DNA from: Protaetiibacter mangrovi
Lineage (GTDB): Bacteria > Actinomycetota > Actinomycetes > Actinomycetales > Microbacteriaceae
Assembly (NCBI RefSeq): GCF_024752305.1
Contig: NZ_JANTHX010000005.1
Location: 275,050-339,049 of the forward strand
Direction of reading: 5' to 3'
Length of the DNA: 64,000 nucleotides
Part shown: positions 44,404 to 51,583 of the stretch, one piece after another
How the letters are laid out: every line of letters starts with the position of its first letter
Position numbering within the stretch: position 1 is the stretch's first letter
The notes under the pieces: generated by a model
Told to the model about the DNA's origin: nothing
Databases searched by the model: none
Seen by the model: only the letters and a program-made list of their open reading frames with translations
Translations under genes and position numbers: made by a program

Positions 44404-44618
44404 GCGCCCAGCCCATCGGCCGCTGTGCTCTCCCAGCCGTCGTCCTGCCACTCGCCGAAAGCTTCGGCGTAGGCGTCGGCGAGCTCGCTCTCGCGCAGCA
44501 TCCGGATGGCGTCGTGCAGCGCGGCGGAGCGGCTCGCGTACCGCCCGGAGAGCGTCTGGGTGTCGACGTAGGCGAGGTCGTCGCTCGGCAGGCTGATGCT
44601 GACCTTGACGCTGCTCAT
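44400..44618 (-). CDS. Ribbon-helix-helix antitoxin
   Basis: 72 aa. MSSVKVSISLPSDDLAYVDT gives the RHH beta-strand, then helices YASRSAALHDAIRMLRESEL. The C-terminus (EAFGEWQDDGWESTAADGLG) is acidic with Trp residues, suited to wrap the toxin. Partner of the MazF-like toxin. Confidence 0.9.
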   Translation of the reverse strand: MSSVKVSISLPSDDLAYVDTQTLSGRYASRSAALHDAIRMLRESELADAYAEAFGEWQDDGWESTAADGLGA

Positions 44619-44669
44619 GCGTCGATGCTACCGCGGTCATACCGTAGGTGCTACCGGTCTGCGGTGGGC

Positions 44670-44703
44670 TGATTTCGACACGCGCCTTTGGCGCTACTCA
44701 ATC
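44670..44703 (-). repeat. GATTGAGTAG repeat, minus orientation
   Basis: GATTTCGACACGCGCC, then TTTGG, then CGCTACTCAATC. The first of three copies in the 323-bp gap between the antitoxin and crcB genes. Confidence 0.85.
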
Positions 44704-44711
44704 CGCTGCGC

Positions 44712-44744
44712 GATTTCGACACGCGCCTTCGGCGCTACTCAATC
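44712..44744 (-). repeat. GATTGAGTAG repeat, minus orientation
   Basis: Nearly identical to the preceding copy (TTCGG in place of TTTGG in the loop), in direct orientation with it. Confidence 0.85.
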
Positions 44745-44763
44745 CGCTGGTGGTGCACCCCAG

Positions 44764-44802
44764 CTGGTTGAGTAGCGCCCGCAGGGCGCGTGTCGAAACC
44801 AG
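44764..44802 (+). repeat. GATTGAGTAG repeat, plus orientation
   Basis: CTGGTTGAGTAGCGCCCGC to GTGTCGAAACCAG. The outer arms CTGGTT and AACCAG stay complementary although both differ from the other copies, so the end pairing is conserved by compensating changes. Confidence 0.85.
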
Positions 44803-44834
44803 CCGCGGCTAGACTCGACCGGTCGCCGCACCCC

Positions 44835-44937
44835 GGCGGCACGGCCGTGGGGCTGGCCGTTCCCAACCTCGGATGACCCGACAACAGTCCCTACCGCCCG
44901 GCGCGAGCCTGCACTCGCGCCGCCGGTAGGGAAGGAG
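44835..44937 (+). ncRNA. Candidate fluoride (crcB) riboswitch with sequestering hairpin
   Basis: Stem CGGCC/GGCCG (44842-44846, 44855-44859) encloses GGGGCT (44849-44854), which can pair with AGTCCC (44886-44891). This reproduces the layout of known crcB-motif RNAs, ending in CCCTACC. The 3' strand of that pairing overlaps CCCTACCG (44889-44896), which alternatively forms a long hairpin with CGGTAGGG (44924-44931), right next to the AAGGAG ribosome binding site (44932-44937). The two folds are mutually exclusive, which fits translational control. The usual UGAUG just before the pairing is not well kept here, so the call is not certain. Confidence 0.7.
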
Positions 44938-44941
44938 CCAG

Positions 44942-45454
44942 ATGTCCGACACCCCGCACGACGCGTTCCCCGAGCTGCCGCTCGACCCCGATACCGACGT
45001 CGTCGAGCTGCCGCCCGGACCCCCGCAACCGGCGCACCTGCGCCCCGCGCTGCTCGCGCTCGTGTTCGCGGGCGGCGCTCTCGGCACGGCCGCGCGCGAG
45101 GGTCTCGGCCTCGTGATCCCGGCGGATGGCGGGGTGCCGTGGGCGGTCCTCGCCGCGAACCTGGCGGGCGCGTTCCTGCTGGGGGCGCTGCTCGAGGCGC
45201 TCGTGCGCCGGGGGCCCGACCACGGCATCCGACGCAACCTGCGTCTGCTCGTCGGCACCGGGTTCATGGGCGGCTTCACCACCTACAGCGCGCTCGCCAC
45301 CGACTCGGCCGCGCTCGTCGGCGCGGGCAGCGGCTGGCTCGCCCTCGCCTACGCGGTCGGCACCGTGGTGGTGGGCGCGCTCGCGACGGCGGCGGGGATC
45401 CTCATCGCCGCCGCGACCCATCGCGCGCGCGGCTCCGAGGGGGTCGCCGGATGA
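44942..45454 (+). CDS. crcB: Fluoride ion channel Fluc, subunit 1
   Basis: 170 aa. A 35-residue hydrophilic N-terminus precedes four helices with the Fluc signatures GGALGTAAREGLGLVI, AVLAANLAGAFLLGALLEA and GTGFMGGFTTYSALATDS. Exports fluoride as a dual-topology dimer, here as a heterodimer with the next gene. Preceded by AAGGAG and a candidate fluoride switch; the stop overlaps crcB2 (ATGA). Confidence 0.93.
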   Translation: MSDTPHDAFPELPLDPDTDVVELPPGPPQPAHLRPALLALVFAGGALGTAAREGLGLVIPADGGVPWAVLAANLAGAFLLGALLEALVRRGPDHGIRRNLRLLVGTGFMGGFTTYSALATDSAALVGAGSGWLALAYAVGTVVVGALATAAGILIAAATHRARGSEGVAG

Positions 45455-45828
45455 CCCCGCTGCTGATCCTCGTGGTCGCGGTCGCGGGCGGGCTGGGAGC
45501 GGTGGCGCGCTTCGTGCTCGACGGCCTCATCCGCTCGCGCGCCGGGTCGCGGATGCCGTGGGGCACCCTCGCGATCAACCTCTCGGGCTCGCTGCTGCTC
45601 GGCCTGCTCGTGGGCGCGGTCGGCGCGGGCGCGCTGCCGGGGGAGTGGCAGTGGGCGCTCGGCACCGGGTTCCTCGGCGGGTACACGACGTTCTCGACGG
45701 CGAGCTTCGAGACGGTGCGCCTGCTGCAGGAGCGCCGCTACGGCGCCGCGCTCATGACCGGGCTCGTGCAGCTGGTCGCGGCGACGACGCTCGCCGGCCT
45801 CGGCCTGTTCCTCGGGGGGCTCGTGTGA
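45451..45828 (+). CDS. crcB: Fluoride ion channel Fluc, subunit 2
   Basis: 125 aa, four helices. GGLGAVARFVLDGLIRS, GTLAINLSGSLLLGLLVGAV and GTGFLGGYTTFSTASFETVR match Fluc proteins. Paired small Fluc genes of opposite topology form one heterodimeric channel. The stop overlaps the phosphatase start (GTGA). Confidence 0.93.
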   Translation: MTPLLILVVAVAGGLGAVARFVLDGLIRSRAGSRMPWGTLAINLSGSLLLGLLVGAVGAGALPGEWQWALGTGFLGGYTTFSTASFETVRLLQERRYGAALMTGLVQLVAATTLAGLGLFLGGLV

Positions 45829-46406
45829 CCCGCGTGCTGCTCGCCCGCCACGGCCGCACGGCGCTCAACGCCGACGGCCTGCTGCGCGGCCTCGCCGATC
45901 CGCCGCTCGACCGCCGCGGACGCGCGGAGGCCGCCGCGCTCGCCGATGCCCTGCGCGCCGCCTTCGGATCGGATGCCGTGACCGCCGTGCTCGCGAGCCC
46001 GCTGCAGCGCGCTCAGCAGACCGCCCGCGCGGTCGCCGGCCGTTTCGGGGTCGAGTCGGTCGCATCCGACCCCGGTTTCACCGACCGCGACTACGGCGAG
46101 TGGACGGGGCAGCCGCGCGACGAGGTGGTGGCCCGCTTCGGCAGCGTCGACGCGGCGCCCGGCGTGCAGCCGGAGGGCGAGGTGGTGGCGCGCGCCCGCG
46201 CCGAGCTCGACGCGGTGGCGGACGCGCATCCCGAGCAGACCGTGGTGGTGGTGTCGCACGACGCCGTGATCCGCCCTCTCGTGGAGTCGCTCGAGGGCGC
46301 CGGCACCGACTTCATGCTGCCGACCGGCTCGTGGTGCGAGCTCGTGCGCACCGGCCGCGAGTGGACCGTGGTGTCGGTCGGCAACTCGCCTGTCGAGGCG
46401 CGCTGA
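45825..46406 (+). CDS. Histidine phosphatase family protein
   Basis: 193 aa from GTG 45825. Catalytic R8-H9-G10 in VLLARHGRTALNADG, LASPLQRAQQTA, DRDYGEWTG and the second histidine in VVVVSHDAVIRPLV define the phosphoglycerate mutase-like superfamily. Substrate unknown. Coupled by a 4-nt overlap to the crcB genes. A role in fluoride stress is possible, since fluoride inhibits phosphoryl-transfer and enolase reactions, but that is speculation. Confidence 0.9.
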   Translation: MTRVLLARHGRTALNADGLLRGLADPPLDRRGRAEAAALADALRAAFGSDAVTAVLASPLQRAQQTARAVAGRFGVESVASDPGFTDRDYGEWTGQPRDEVVARFGSVDAAPGVQPEGEVVARARAELDAVADAHPEQTVVVVSHDAVIRPLVESLEGAGTDFMLPTGSWCELVRTGREWTVVSVGNSPVEAR

Positions 46407-46422
46407 CGCCCCGAACTCAGCG

Positions 46423-46457
46423 GATTGAGTAGCGGCCGCAGGCCGCGTGTCGAAATC
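46423..46457 (+). repeat. GATTGAGTAG repeat, plus orientation
   Basis: GATTGAGTAGCGGCCGC to GTGTCGAAATC; same core as the proB copy at 21778-21818. It lies 17 bases after the phosphatase stop. Confidence 0.9.
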
Positions 46458-46472
46458 GCGTCGCGAGGGGCT

Positions 46473-46509
46473 GGATTTCGACACGCCCGCTGCGCGGGCT
46501 ACTCAATCC
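46473..46509 (-). repeat. GATTGAGTAG repeat, minus orientation, supplying the TetR stop
   Basis: GGATTTCGACACGCCCGC to GGGCTACTCAATCC. The TCA at 46503-46505 is the TetR stop (TGA on the minus strand). It forms a convergent pair with the copy at 46423-46457 between two convergent genes. Confidence 0.9.
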
Positions 46510-47054
46510 GCGAGGGGCGCCAGCACCCCCAACGCCGCATCCACGTGCTCGCCGAGCTCACCCCCGCGCTCGAGCCACACCTCGAACCCGCGCCCGAACG
46601 CCCCGACCGCCGCATCCGCGATCGTCGCCGCCGCCAGCTCCGGCACCCCGCGCGCCCGCAGCGCCGCGGCACCCGCATCCTCGAGCGTCGCCATCTTCAG
46701 CAGCTCCCGCTCGCGCAGGCTGTCGTTGGCGGCGATCGCGCGCCCGCGGCGCCGCGAGTATTCGAGGTCGTCGAGCAGCCCGGCGACCGCTCGCGCGCCG
46801 CGTGCCGCCGCCGCGAAGGCGCTGTCGGCATCCGGTGCCGCGGCGATCGCCGTGACGAACGCGTCCTGCAGGGCGGTCGAGCCCGAGAACAGCACCTCGC
46901 GCTTGTCGCCGAAGTAGCGGTAGAAGGTGCGCTCGGTGACGCCGGCGCGGGCGGCGATGTCGGCGACGGTGGTGTCGTCGTAGCCCTGCTCGAGGTAGAG
47001 GTCGAGGGCGGCCGCGGCGAGGCGGTACTGCGATCCCGGTGCCCAGCGTCCCAT
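46503..47054 (-). CDS. TetR family transcriptional regulator
   Basis: 183 aa. The helix-turn-helix is LAAAALDLYLEQGYDDTTVA, DIAARAGVTERTFYRYFGDK (residues 12-51), followed by an all-helical ligand domain. The gene is divergent from an SDR gene, and the 75-bp gap holds two palindromic operators, so it most likely represses both. The C-terminus ...LAPLAD ends inside a dispersed repeat. Confidence 0.93.
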   Translation of the reverse strand: MGRWAPGSQYRLAAAALDLYLEQGYDDTTVADIAARAGVTERTFYRYFGDKREVLFSGSTALQDAFVTAIAAAPDADSAFAAAARGARAVAGLLDDLEYSRRRGRAIAANDSLRERELLKMATLEDAGAAALRARGVPELAAATIADAAVGAFGRGFEVWLERGGELGEHVDAALGVLAPLAD

Positions 47055-47068
47055 GGGGCGAGTCTAGT

Positions 47069-47087
47069 GATGTCAGAGCATGACATC
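47069..47087. promoter_or_regulatory. TetR operator O1
   Basis: GATGTCA-GAGCA-TGACATC, a perfect 7-bp dyad with a 5-nt centre, 15 bp from the TetR start. Confidence 0.85.
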
Positions 47088-47100
47088 GAGTGATACAGTC

Positions 47101-47117
47101 ATGTCACACACTGACAT
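47101..47117. promoter_or_regulatory. TetR operator O2
   Basis: ATGTCA-CACAC-TGACAT, the same half-sites and spacing as O1, 32 bp (about three helical turns) further on and just before the AGGAGG ribosome binding site of the SDR gene. Two phased sites suggest cooperative repression. Confidence 0.85.
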
Positions 47118-47129
47118 CAGGAGGTTGAC

Positions 47130-48029
47130 ATGAGGTACTTCGTCACAGGTGCGAGCGGATGGATCGGGTCGGCGTCGGTCGCCGAGCTGCTGTCGCGCGG
47201 ACACGAGGTGGTGGGCCTCGCGCGCAGCGACGAGTCGGCGGCGAAGGTGGAGGCGGCGGGTGCGACCGCGGTGCGCGGCGGGCTGACCGACCTCGACGTG
47301 CTGCGCGCCGCCGCATCCGACTCGGACGGCGTGCTGCACCTCGGCTTCGTGCACGACTTCAGCCGTTTCGAGGAGTCGGGCCGCATCGAGCGCGCCGCCG
47401 TCGAGGCGTTCGGCGAGGTGCTGGCCGGCAGCGACCGCCCGCTCGTGGTGGCATCCGGTTTCGCCGGCTACGGCCTCGACCGCCCGATCGTCGAGTCCGA
47501 CCCGAACCCGACCTCGGGCCCGGATGCGCCGCGCGGCGGCAGCGAGAACCTGGCCCTGTCGTTCGCCGCGGATGGCGTGCGCTCGGCCGTGGTGCGTTTC
47601 GCCCCGACCGTGCACGGCGCGGGAGACCACGGCTTCATGAGCGTGCTCGCCCAGATCGCCCGCACCACCGGTATCGCCGGCTACCCGGGCGACGGCACCA
47701 CCCACTGGCCGGCCGTGCACCGCAGCGACGCCGCCGCGCTCGTGGCGACCGTGGTCGAGAGCGCCCCCGCCGGCACGATCGCGCACGCGGTCGCCGAGCA
47801 GGGCATCGAGTCGCGCGAGATCGCCGCGATGCTCGGCGCCGCACTCGGCGTGCCGACCGCGTCGATCCCCGAGGCGGATGTGATGACCCACTTCAGCTGG
47901 CTCGGCCGCTTCTTCGCCGCCGACATCGAGGCATCGAGTGCCGCCACACGGGAGCGCTTCGGGTGGGCCCCGGTGGGGCCGACGCTTGCGGAGGACATCG
48001 CGGCGGGTGCGTACTCCGACCCCAGGTGA
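47130..48029 (+). CDS. NAD(P)-dependent SDR / epimerase family protein
   Basis: 299 aa extended SDR. Rossmann motif FVTGASGWIGSASVAELLSR (residues 4-23), HLGFVHDFSRF, SGFAGYGLDR and VHRSDAAALVATVVE. The YxxxK tyrosine is not obvious (GGSENLALSF is where it would lie), as in atypical SDRs of the NAD-dependent epimerase/dehydratase group. Controlled by the divergent TetR; the substrate is probably related to the inducer. The stop TGA lies at the start of a degenerate repeat. Confidence 0.88.
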   Translation: MRYFVTGASGWIGSASVAELLSRGHEVVGLARSDESAAKVEAAGATAVRGGLTDLDVLRAAASDSDGVLHLGFVHDFSRFEESGRIERAAVEAFGEVLAGSDRPLVVASGFAGYGLDRPIVESDPNPTSGPDAPRGGSENLALSFAADGVRSAVVRFAPTVHGAGDHGFMSVLAQIARTTGIAGYPGDGTTHWPAVHRSDAAALVATVVESAPAGTIAHAVAEQGIESREIAAMLGAALGVPTASIPEADVMTHFSWLGRFFAADIEASSAATRERFGWAPVGPTLAEDIAAGAYSDPR

Positions 48030-48065
48030 TCGAGGAGCGCCGCGAAGCGACGCGTCTCAAGCTCG
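48026..48065 (+). repeat. GATCGAG repeat, subtype B, supplying the SDR stop
   Basis: GTGATCGAGGAGCGCCGCGA then AGCGACGCGTCTCAAGCTCGC. The first TGA (48027-48029) is the SDR stop. It marks the left border of the lower-GC cluster. The remaining 220 bases up to 48287 hold no gene or clear promoter that I can support. Confidence 0.75.
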
Positions 48066-48287
48066 CCGCCGCCTGACCGCGGATCGACCGCGTCGACATC
48101 AGTTGCCTGAGCCTCCGCACGATCTGATCGCCCACGAAATGGGGGTCAACGGATCCCCGACTTCACCCGATCCGGGTCGCCGAAGGCCCTAACCTCGAAC
48201 CCAGGTGCGGAGTGCGCCTCAGGACTACCCCTATGCAGGCTTGTCCCTCGGGGTACGTCAGGCGAAGATGACCTGGGAGCTACGTCG

Positions 48288-48701
48288 GTGTCGACAGTGC
48301 GAGCGGTGAACGGAGTTGCGCCCCGGCGAGCGCCGGCGCAGCGATACGCCGTGGCCTCGAAATGGCCTCTCATCATGGGAGGCCTCGCATTCGCATTCGG
48401 TACGGCGCTGGCCCTCTGGACGGCACTCACCGCCGAGGTGCAACCGTTTCTCGGCAACTCCACCTTTCCATTCGCTGCTGTGTCTGCTCTTCCTCTCAGC
48501 ATCGGAGGCTATGTACTGACCCCTCTGGTCGTCTTCGCGGCGCTGCTGTGGGATCGGCTTGCTCAACGTCTCGGACTCCGTGATCGGAACTTCGCGTTGC
48601 GCCCCGCTTACTCGCGTGCCCTGCAATGGCTCTCCGCCGGAGCGATGCTTGTGGGGATCTGGCACGTCCTCAATATCGCCTACGCTGCGAGCGGCACATG
48701 A
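48288..48701 (+). CDS. Small membrane protein heading the island operon
   Basis: 137 aa from GTG 48288 with GGGAG 8 bases upstream. Three hydrophobic segments: WPLIMGGLAFAFGTALALWT, a segment near 60-85 (FPFAAVSALPLSIGGYVLT) and LQWLSAGAMLVGIWHVLNIA. Short basic loops separate them. The stop overlaps the next ATG as ATGA, so it is co-translated with the vWA gene. Not recognised. Confidence 0.7.
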   Translation: MSTVRAVNGVAPRRAPAQRYAVASKWPLIMGGLAFAFGTALALWTALTAEVQPFLGNSTFPFAAVSALPLSIGGYVLTPLVVFAALLWDRLAQRLGLRDRNFALRPAYSRALQWLSAGAMLVGIWHVLNIAYAASGT

Positions 48702-51550
48702 AGCGCGCTCTCGCTTTCGTGACGACGACTGCTCTCGCCATCCTCATGTCGGTGGGATTCGCCTCTGGGGCATCGGCGGCTGGAGGCTACGAACTCACTT
48801 CTATAGCCAAGGGCGGGGTCGAAGACCTCCGCCAGTGCCTCGCGTCGTCCGACACTCTTGATGTGTTCTATCTCATCGACAGTTCGGGCAGCATGAAGGA
48901 CACCGACAGCGGAATCGTCCGGGCAGACCTACTTGCCAACAGCCTCCGAGAGCTCGCCGGCCTCAAAGAGGGCCTCACCCTGAACTACGCTGCGAGCTTC
49001 TTCTCCACCCGCTACCTGCCCGAGATCGACTGGGTGGACGGGATCACTGCGGCTGATGTGGATGCGCAGGCCGACGCATTGGCGAACGCGATTCGCGCCA
49101 GGCCTCCCGCTGGAAGCACCAACTGGCTGCAGGCGGTGACGAGTGCGCAGTCGAGCGTCGCAGCACAGCACCAGAAGACGAACGGTTGTCAAGCGCTGAT
49201 CTGGCTCACCGACGGCGGGATCTGGGTGGGGGACAACTCCGTTTCGGCGAACGCTACCGCTCTCAACAGCATGTGCGGGGCACCTCTCGTAGCGGGAGGT
49301 GCGGCTCCGGATCCCACTTCGCGCGGAACATTCAGCGAGATGCGACAGGCCGGCGTGATCGTCTTCGGCGTGATGCTCCGCGACGAGTCGGTTCGCGACA
49401 CCCAAAGCGAGTATGTGAAGTTCATGCGTCCTCTCGTGGAGGGCCAAGACGGCGACATGAACTGCGGCGAGTACCCGGACGGACACGACGAACGCTATGT
49501 CAGCGGTGTGTATCTCCAGGCCGCGAACGCGGGTGACCTCGCGCGCGTATTCCTCAGGTTGGGAGCCCTCGTCGCGGGCGGAGCCGAATCCCCCTTCGGG
49601 CCTGACGGCGAGTTCCCGGTCGACGCAGGCGTCGCCAGCTTCTCGATCGTCACCGACAACGGATCGTGGCGGCTGACAGCCCCAGACGGCTCCGTCGTGA
49701 CGGCTGCGAATGCAGATGCTGCGGGTTTCGATGTCGACCAGTCAGGACAGGCAGTGCGACTCACGTTGCGCGCGGTCCGGACGAGCGACATCGGGACCTG
49801 GAAGCTCGACACTCGCACGGATACGGATTCTTTGCTGTATTCGAGTGGTCTGCGTCTGGCTCTCGATCCCGGAGGGACTTTCGTCGCCGGGAGCGACTAT
49901 GAACTCACAGGTCGCGTGGTTCGGGAGGGCGCTGACCTCACTGCGTTGCCGGTCGCGCTCGACGCCAATGAGTACACCCCGCGGGTCGGTTACGTGTCGC
50001 CGAGCGGGCTGATCGCGGTCGAACTCAAGGAAGTACACATCGATCCCACGGGCGGTGACTTCTCGTTCACGCTCAGCACGGCCGACGTGCCGCCCGGCAG
50101 CGCGACGTTCACCGTCTCGCTCACAGACGTGTCGTCGAGCGCAGCGCACATCCCACTCGCCGACGTCTCGGTCAAGATGCAGGTCGAAGTGACCGTCCCG
50201 GGGGACTATCCGTCGATTGCCGCGGTGGAGTTGTCGGACCTCAATGGTTCTGATGGTGTCGCCAGCGGAGCACTCACCATCGTGCCTCCGACCGAGCAGC
50301 CGAGCGGATCCGTGTGCTTTCCCGCGGGTGTGACACCGATCGTTGATTCGGACTCAGCCGACCGTTATACGTCGTGGGTGTGGGGCGGCCTGAAAGAACT
50401 CGAGCTCGACTCCGGAGGTTGCCTCACGGTCACGTCGCCCATCGACGTGACCTTGACTGCAGCCAACCCCGACGCTGCGAACAGCAAGGTGGCGGCCCAT
50501 CTCGATGTCATCTACAAGACCTCATCCGGCGACGAGCTTCCCGGCTCCGTGCCGATCTCGTTCGTCACCACCCGTCCCGTCAATGGCGCCGCTTTCGCCG
50601 TTCTCATGGTGGGGCTGCTCCTCGCGGGACTCCTGTTGCCGCTGGTCGCACTCTGGATCTTCAGCTGGTTGTTTACACGGATCACCCGCGGCTCGCACCT
50701 TCATCGGGCCTCCGTCCCTGTTCGGATCGACGCCTCAGGTCGTATGACGACGGAAGATGGGCGCCCGCTGGCCAAACGGGATTGGTCCCTCGACGACTTC
50801 CCGTTCCACAGCAAGCAGCCGGACTCGCGGCGATTCTCCGATCCGCAACTCGGCACCTTCCGAGGTCGTGTCCCTTGGAATCCCTTCTCGCGCCCCTGGT
50901 ATCAAGTCGCGGCGCGCGAGGGTATGGTCCTCTTCGGCCCGGGCGGGTATCTGCCGCGCTCCTTGAGCCAGAAGCGCGCTGCTGGCCGCGTGCTCGGTCT
51001 GAGCGGGGATCTTGGGCGTGTATGGGCCGTGACCATGGCGGCGGCCACGCTCAGCACGTTGCGCGACGATCCGGTTGCTGCAACTCTCGTCGTCTTCCTT
51101 CGCAATGAGACCGGAGACAAGTCCGCATATCGCGAACGCATCGCGAAGCTCGCTTCCGATGGGTCACTGGAACGGCAGCTGACCGCCGCGCGTGAGGCGG
51201 TCGCCGCCGAGCTCTCAGCCAATAGCACCAAGACGACATCGGGGGCTGCACAGAAGGCACAGGCCGGCGCAACCGAGACCGGTGCAGCTCCGCGCCGAAA
51301 CGACGGGATGCCCGACAGCGAGCCGCCGCGCCGGCAACGGGGCGCAGAGGCCGCCGAGCCTCCTCGTCGGTCGTCGAGCTCCGACGGCCACCCGCCGCGC
51401 CGCGGAGTCTCAGGTGACGGCGGGCGGTCCTCTCATCCGGACGTATCGCCGCGCTCCGGGGGCGGCACTTCCGCGTCCGACCCGAATGAGCCGCCTCGGC
51501 GCACGCCTGCGCCATCCGACCCAGGAGAGCCACCACGGCGCTCGCGATGA
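48698..51550 (+). CDS. Secreted/anchored von Willebrand A domain protein
   Basis: 950 aa. Signal peptide (residues 1-27, ending GASA), then a vWA domain (about 52-300) with MIDAS D61-x-S63-x-S65 in VFYLIDSSGSMKDT. An extracellular beta-rich region (300-620) follows, a transmembrane helix at about 632-660 (FAVLMVGLLLAGLLLPLVAL), a cytoplasmic domain (660-870) and a disordered tail with five PPRR motifs. An extracellular metal-dependent adhesion module is thus linked to a cytoplasmic part. Base composition is lower in G+C than the housekeeping genes. First large gene of the island; the tubulin-like gene follows 33 nt later. Confidence 0.88.
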   Translation: MKRALAFVTTTALAILMSVGFASGASAAGGYELTSIAKGGVEDLRQCLASSDTLDVFYLIDSSGSMKDTDSGIVRADLLANSLRELAGLKEGLTLNYAASFFSTRYLPEIDWVDGITAADVDAQADALANAIRARPPAGSTNWLQAVTSAQSSVAAQHQKTNGCQALIWLTDGGIWVGDNSVSANATALNSMCGAPLVAGGAAPDPTSRGTFSEMRQAGVIVFGVMLRDESVRDTQSEYVKFMRPLVEGQDGDMNCGEYPDGHDERYVSGVYLQAANAGDLARVFLRLGALVAGGAESPFGPDGEFPVDAGVASFSIVTDNGSWRLTAPDGSVVTAANADAAGFDVDQSGQAVRLTLRAVRTSDIGTWKLDTRTDTDSLLYSSGLRLALDPGGTFVAGSDYELTGRVVREGADLTALPVALDANEYTPRVGYVSPSGLIAVELKEVHIDPTGGDFSFTLSTADVPPGSATFTVSLTDVSSSAAHIPLADVSVKMQVEVTVPGDYPSIAAVELSDLNGSDGVASGALTIVPPTEQPSGSVCFPAGVTPIVDSDSADRYTSWVWGGLKELELDSGGCLTVTSPIDVTLTAANPDAANSKVAAHLDVIYKTSSGDELPGSVPISFVTTRPVNGAAFAVLMVGLLLAGLLLPLVALWIFSWLFTRITRGSHLHRASVPVRIDASGRMTTEDGRPLAKRDWSLDDFPFHSKQPDSRRFSDPQLGTFRGRVPWNPFSRPWYQVAAREGMVLFGPGGYLPRSLSQKRAAGRVLGLSGDLGRVWAVTMAAATLSTLRDDPVAATLVVFLRNETGDKSAYRERIAKLASDGSLERQLTAAREAVAAELSANSTKTTSGAAQKAQAGATETGAAPRRNDGMPDSEPPRRQRGAEAAEPPRRSSSSDGHPPRRGVSGDGGRSSHPDVSPRSGGGTSASDPNEPPRRTPAPSDPGEPPRRSR

Positions 51551-51583
51551 TGATTCAGCACTGACAAGAGACGAGGACCAGAG

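Noticed and set aside
43923-44802. CRISPR array, suggested by clustered repeats
   Set aside because: Repeats are palindromic, in both orientations, irregularly spaced, and no cas genes are present.
44889-44931. Strong hairpin upstream of crcB as a transcription terminator
   Set aside because: No T-run follows; AAGGAG and the crcB start come immediately after, so RBS sequestration is more likely.
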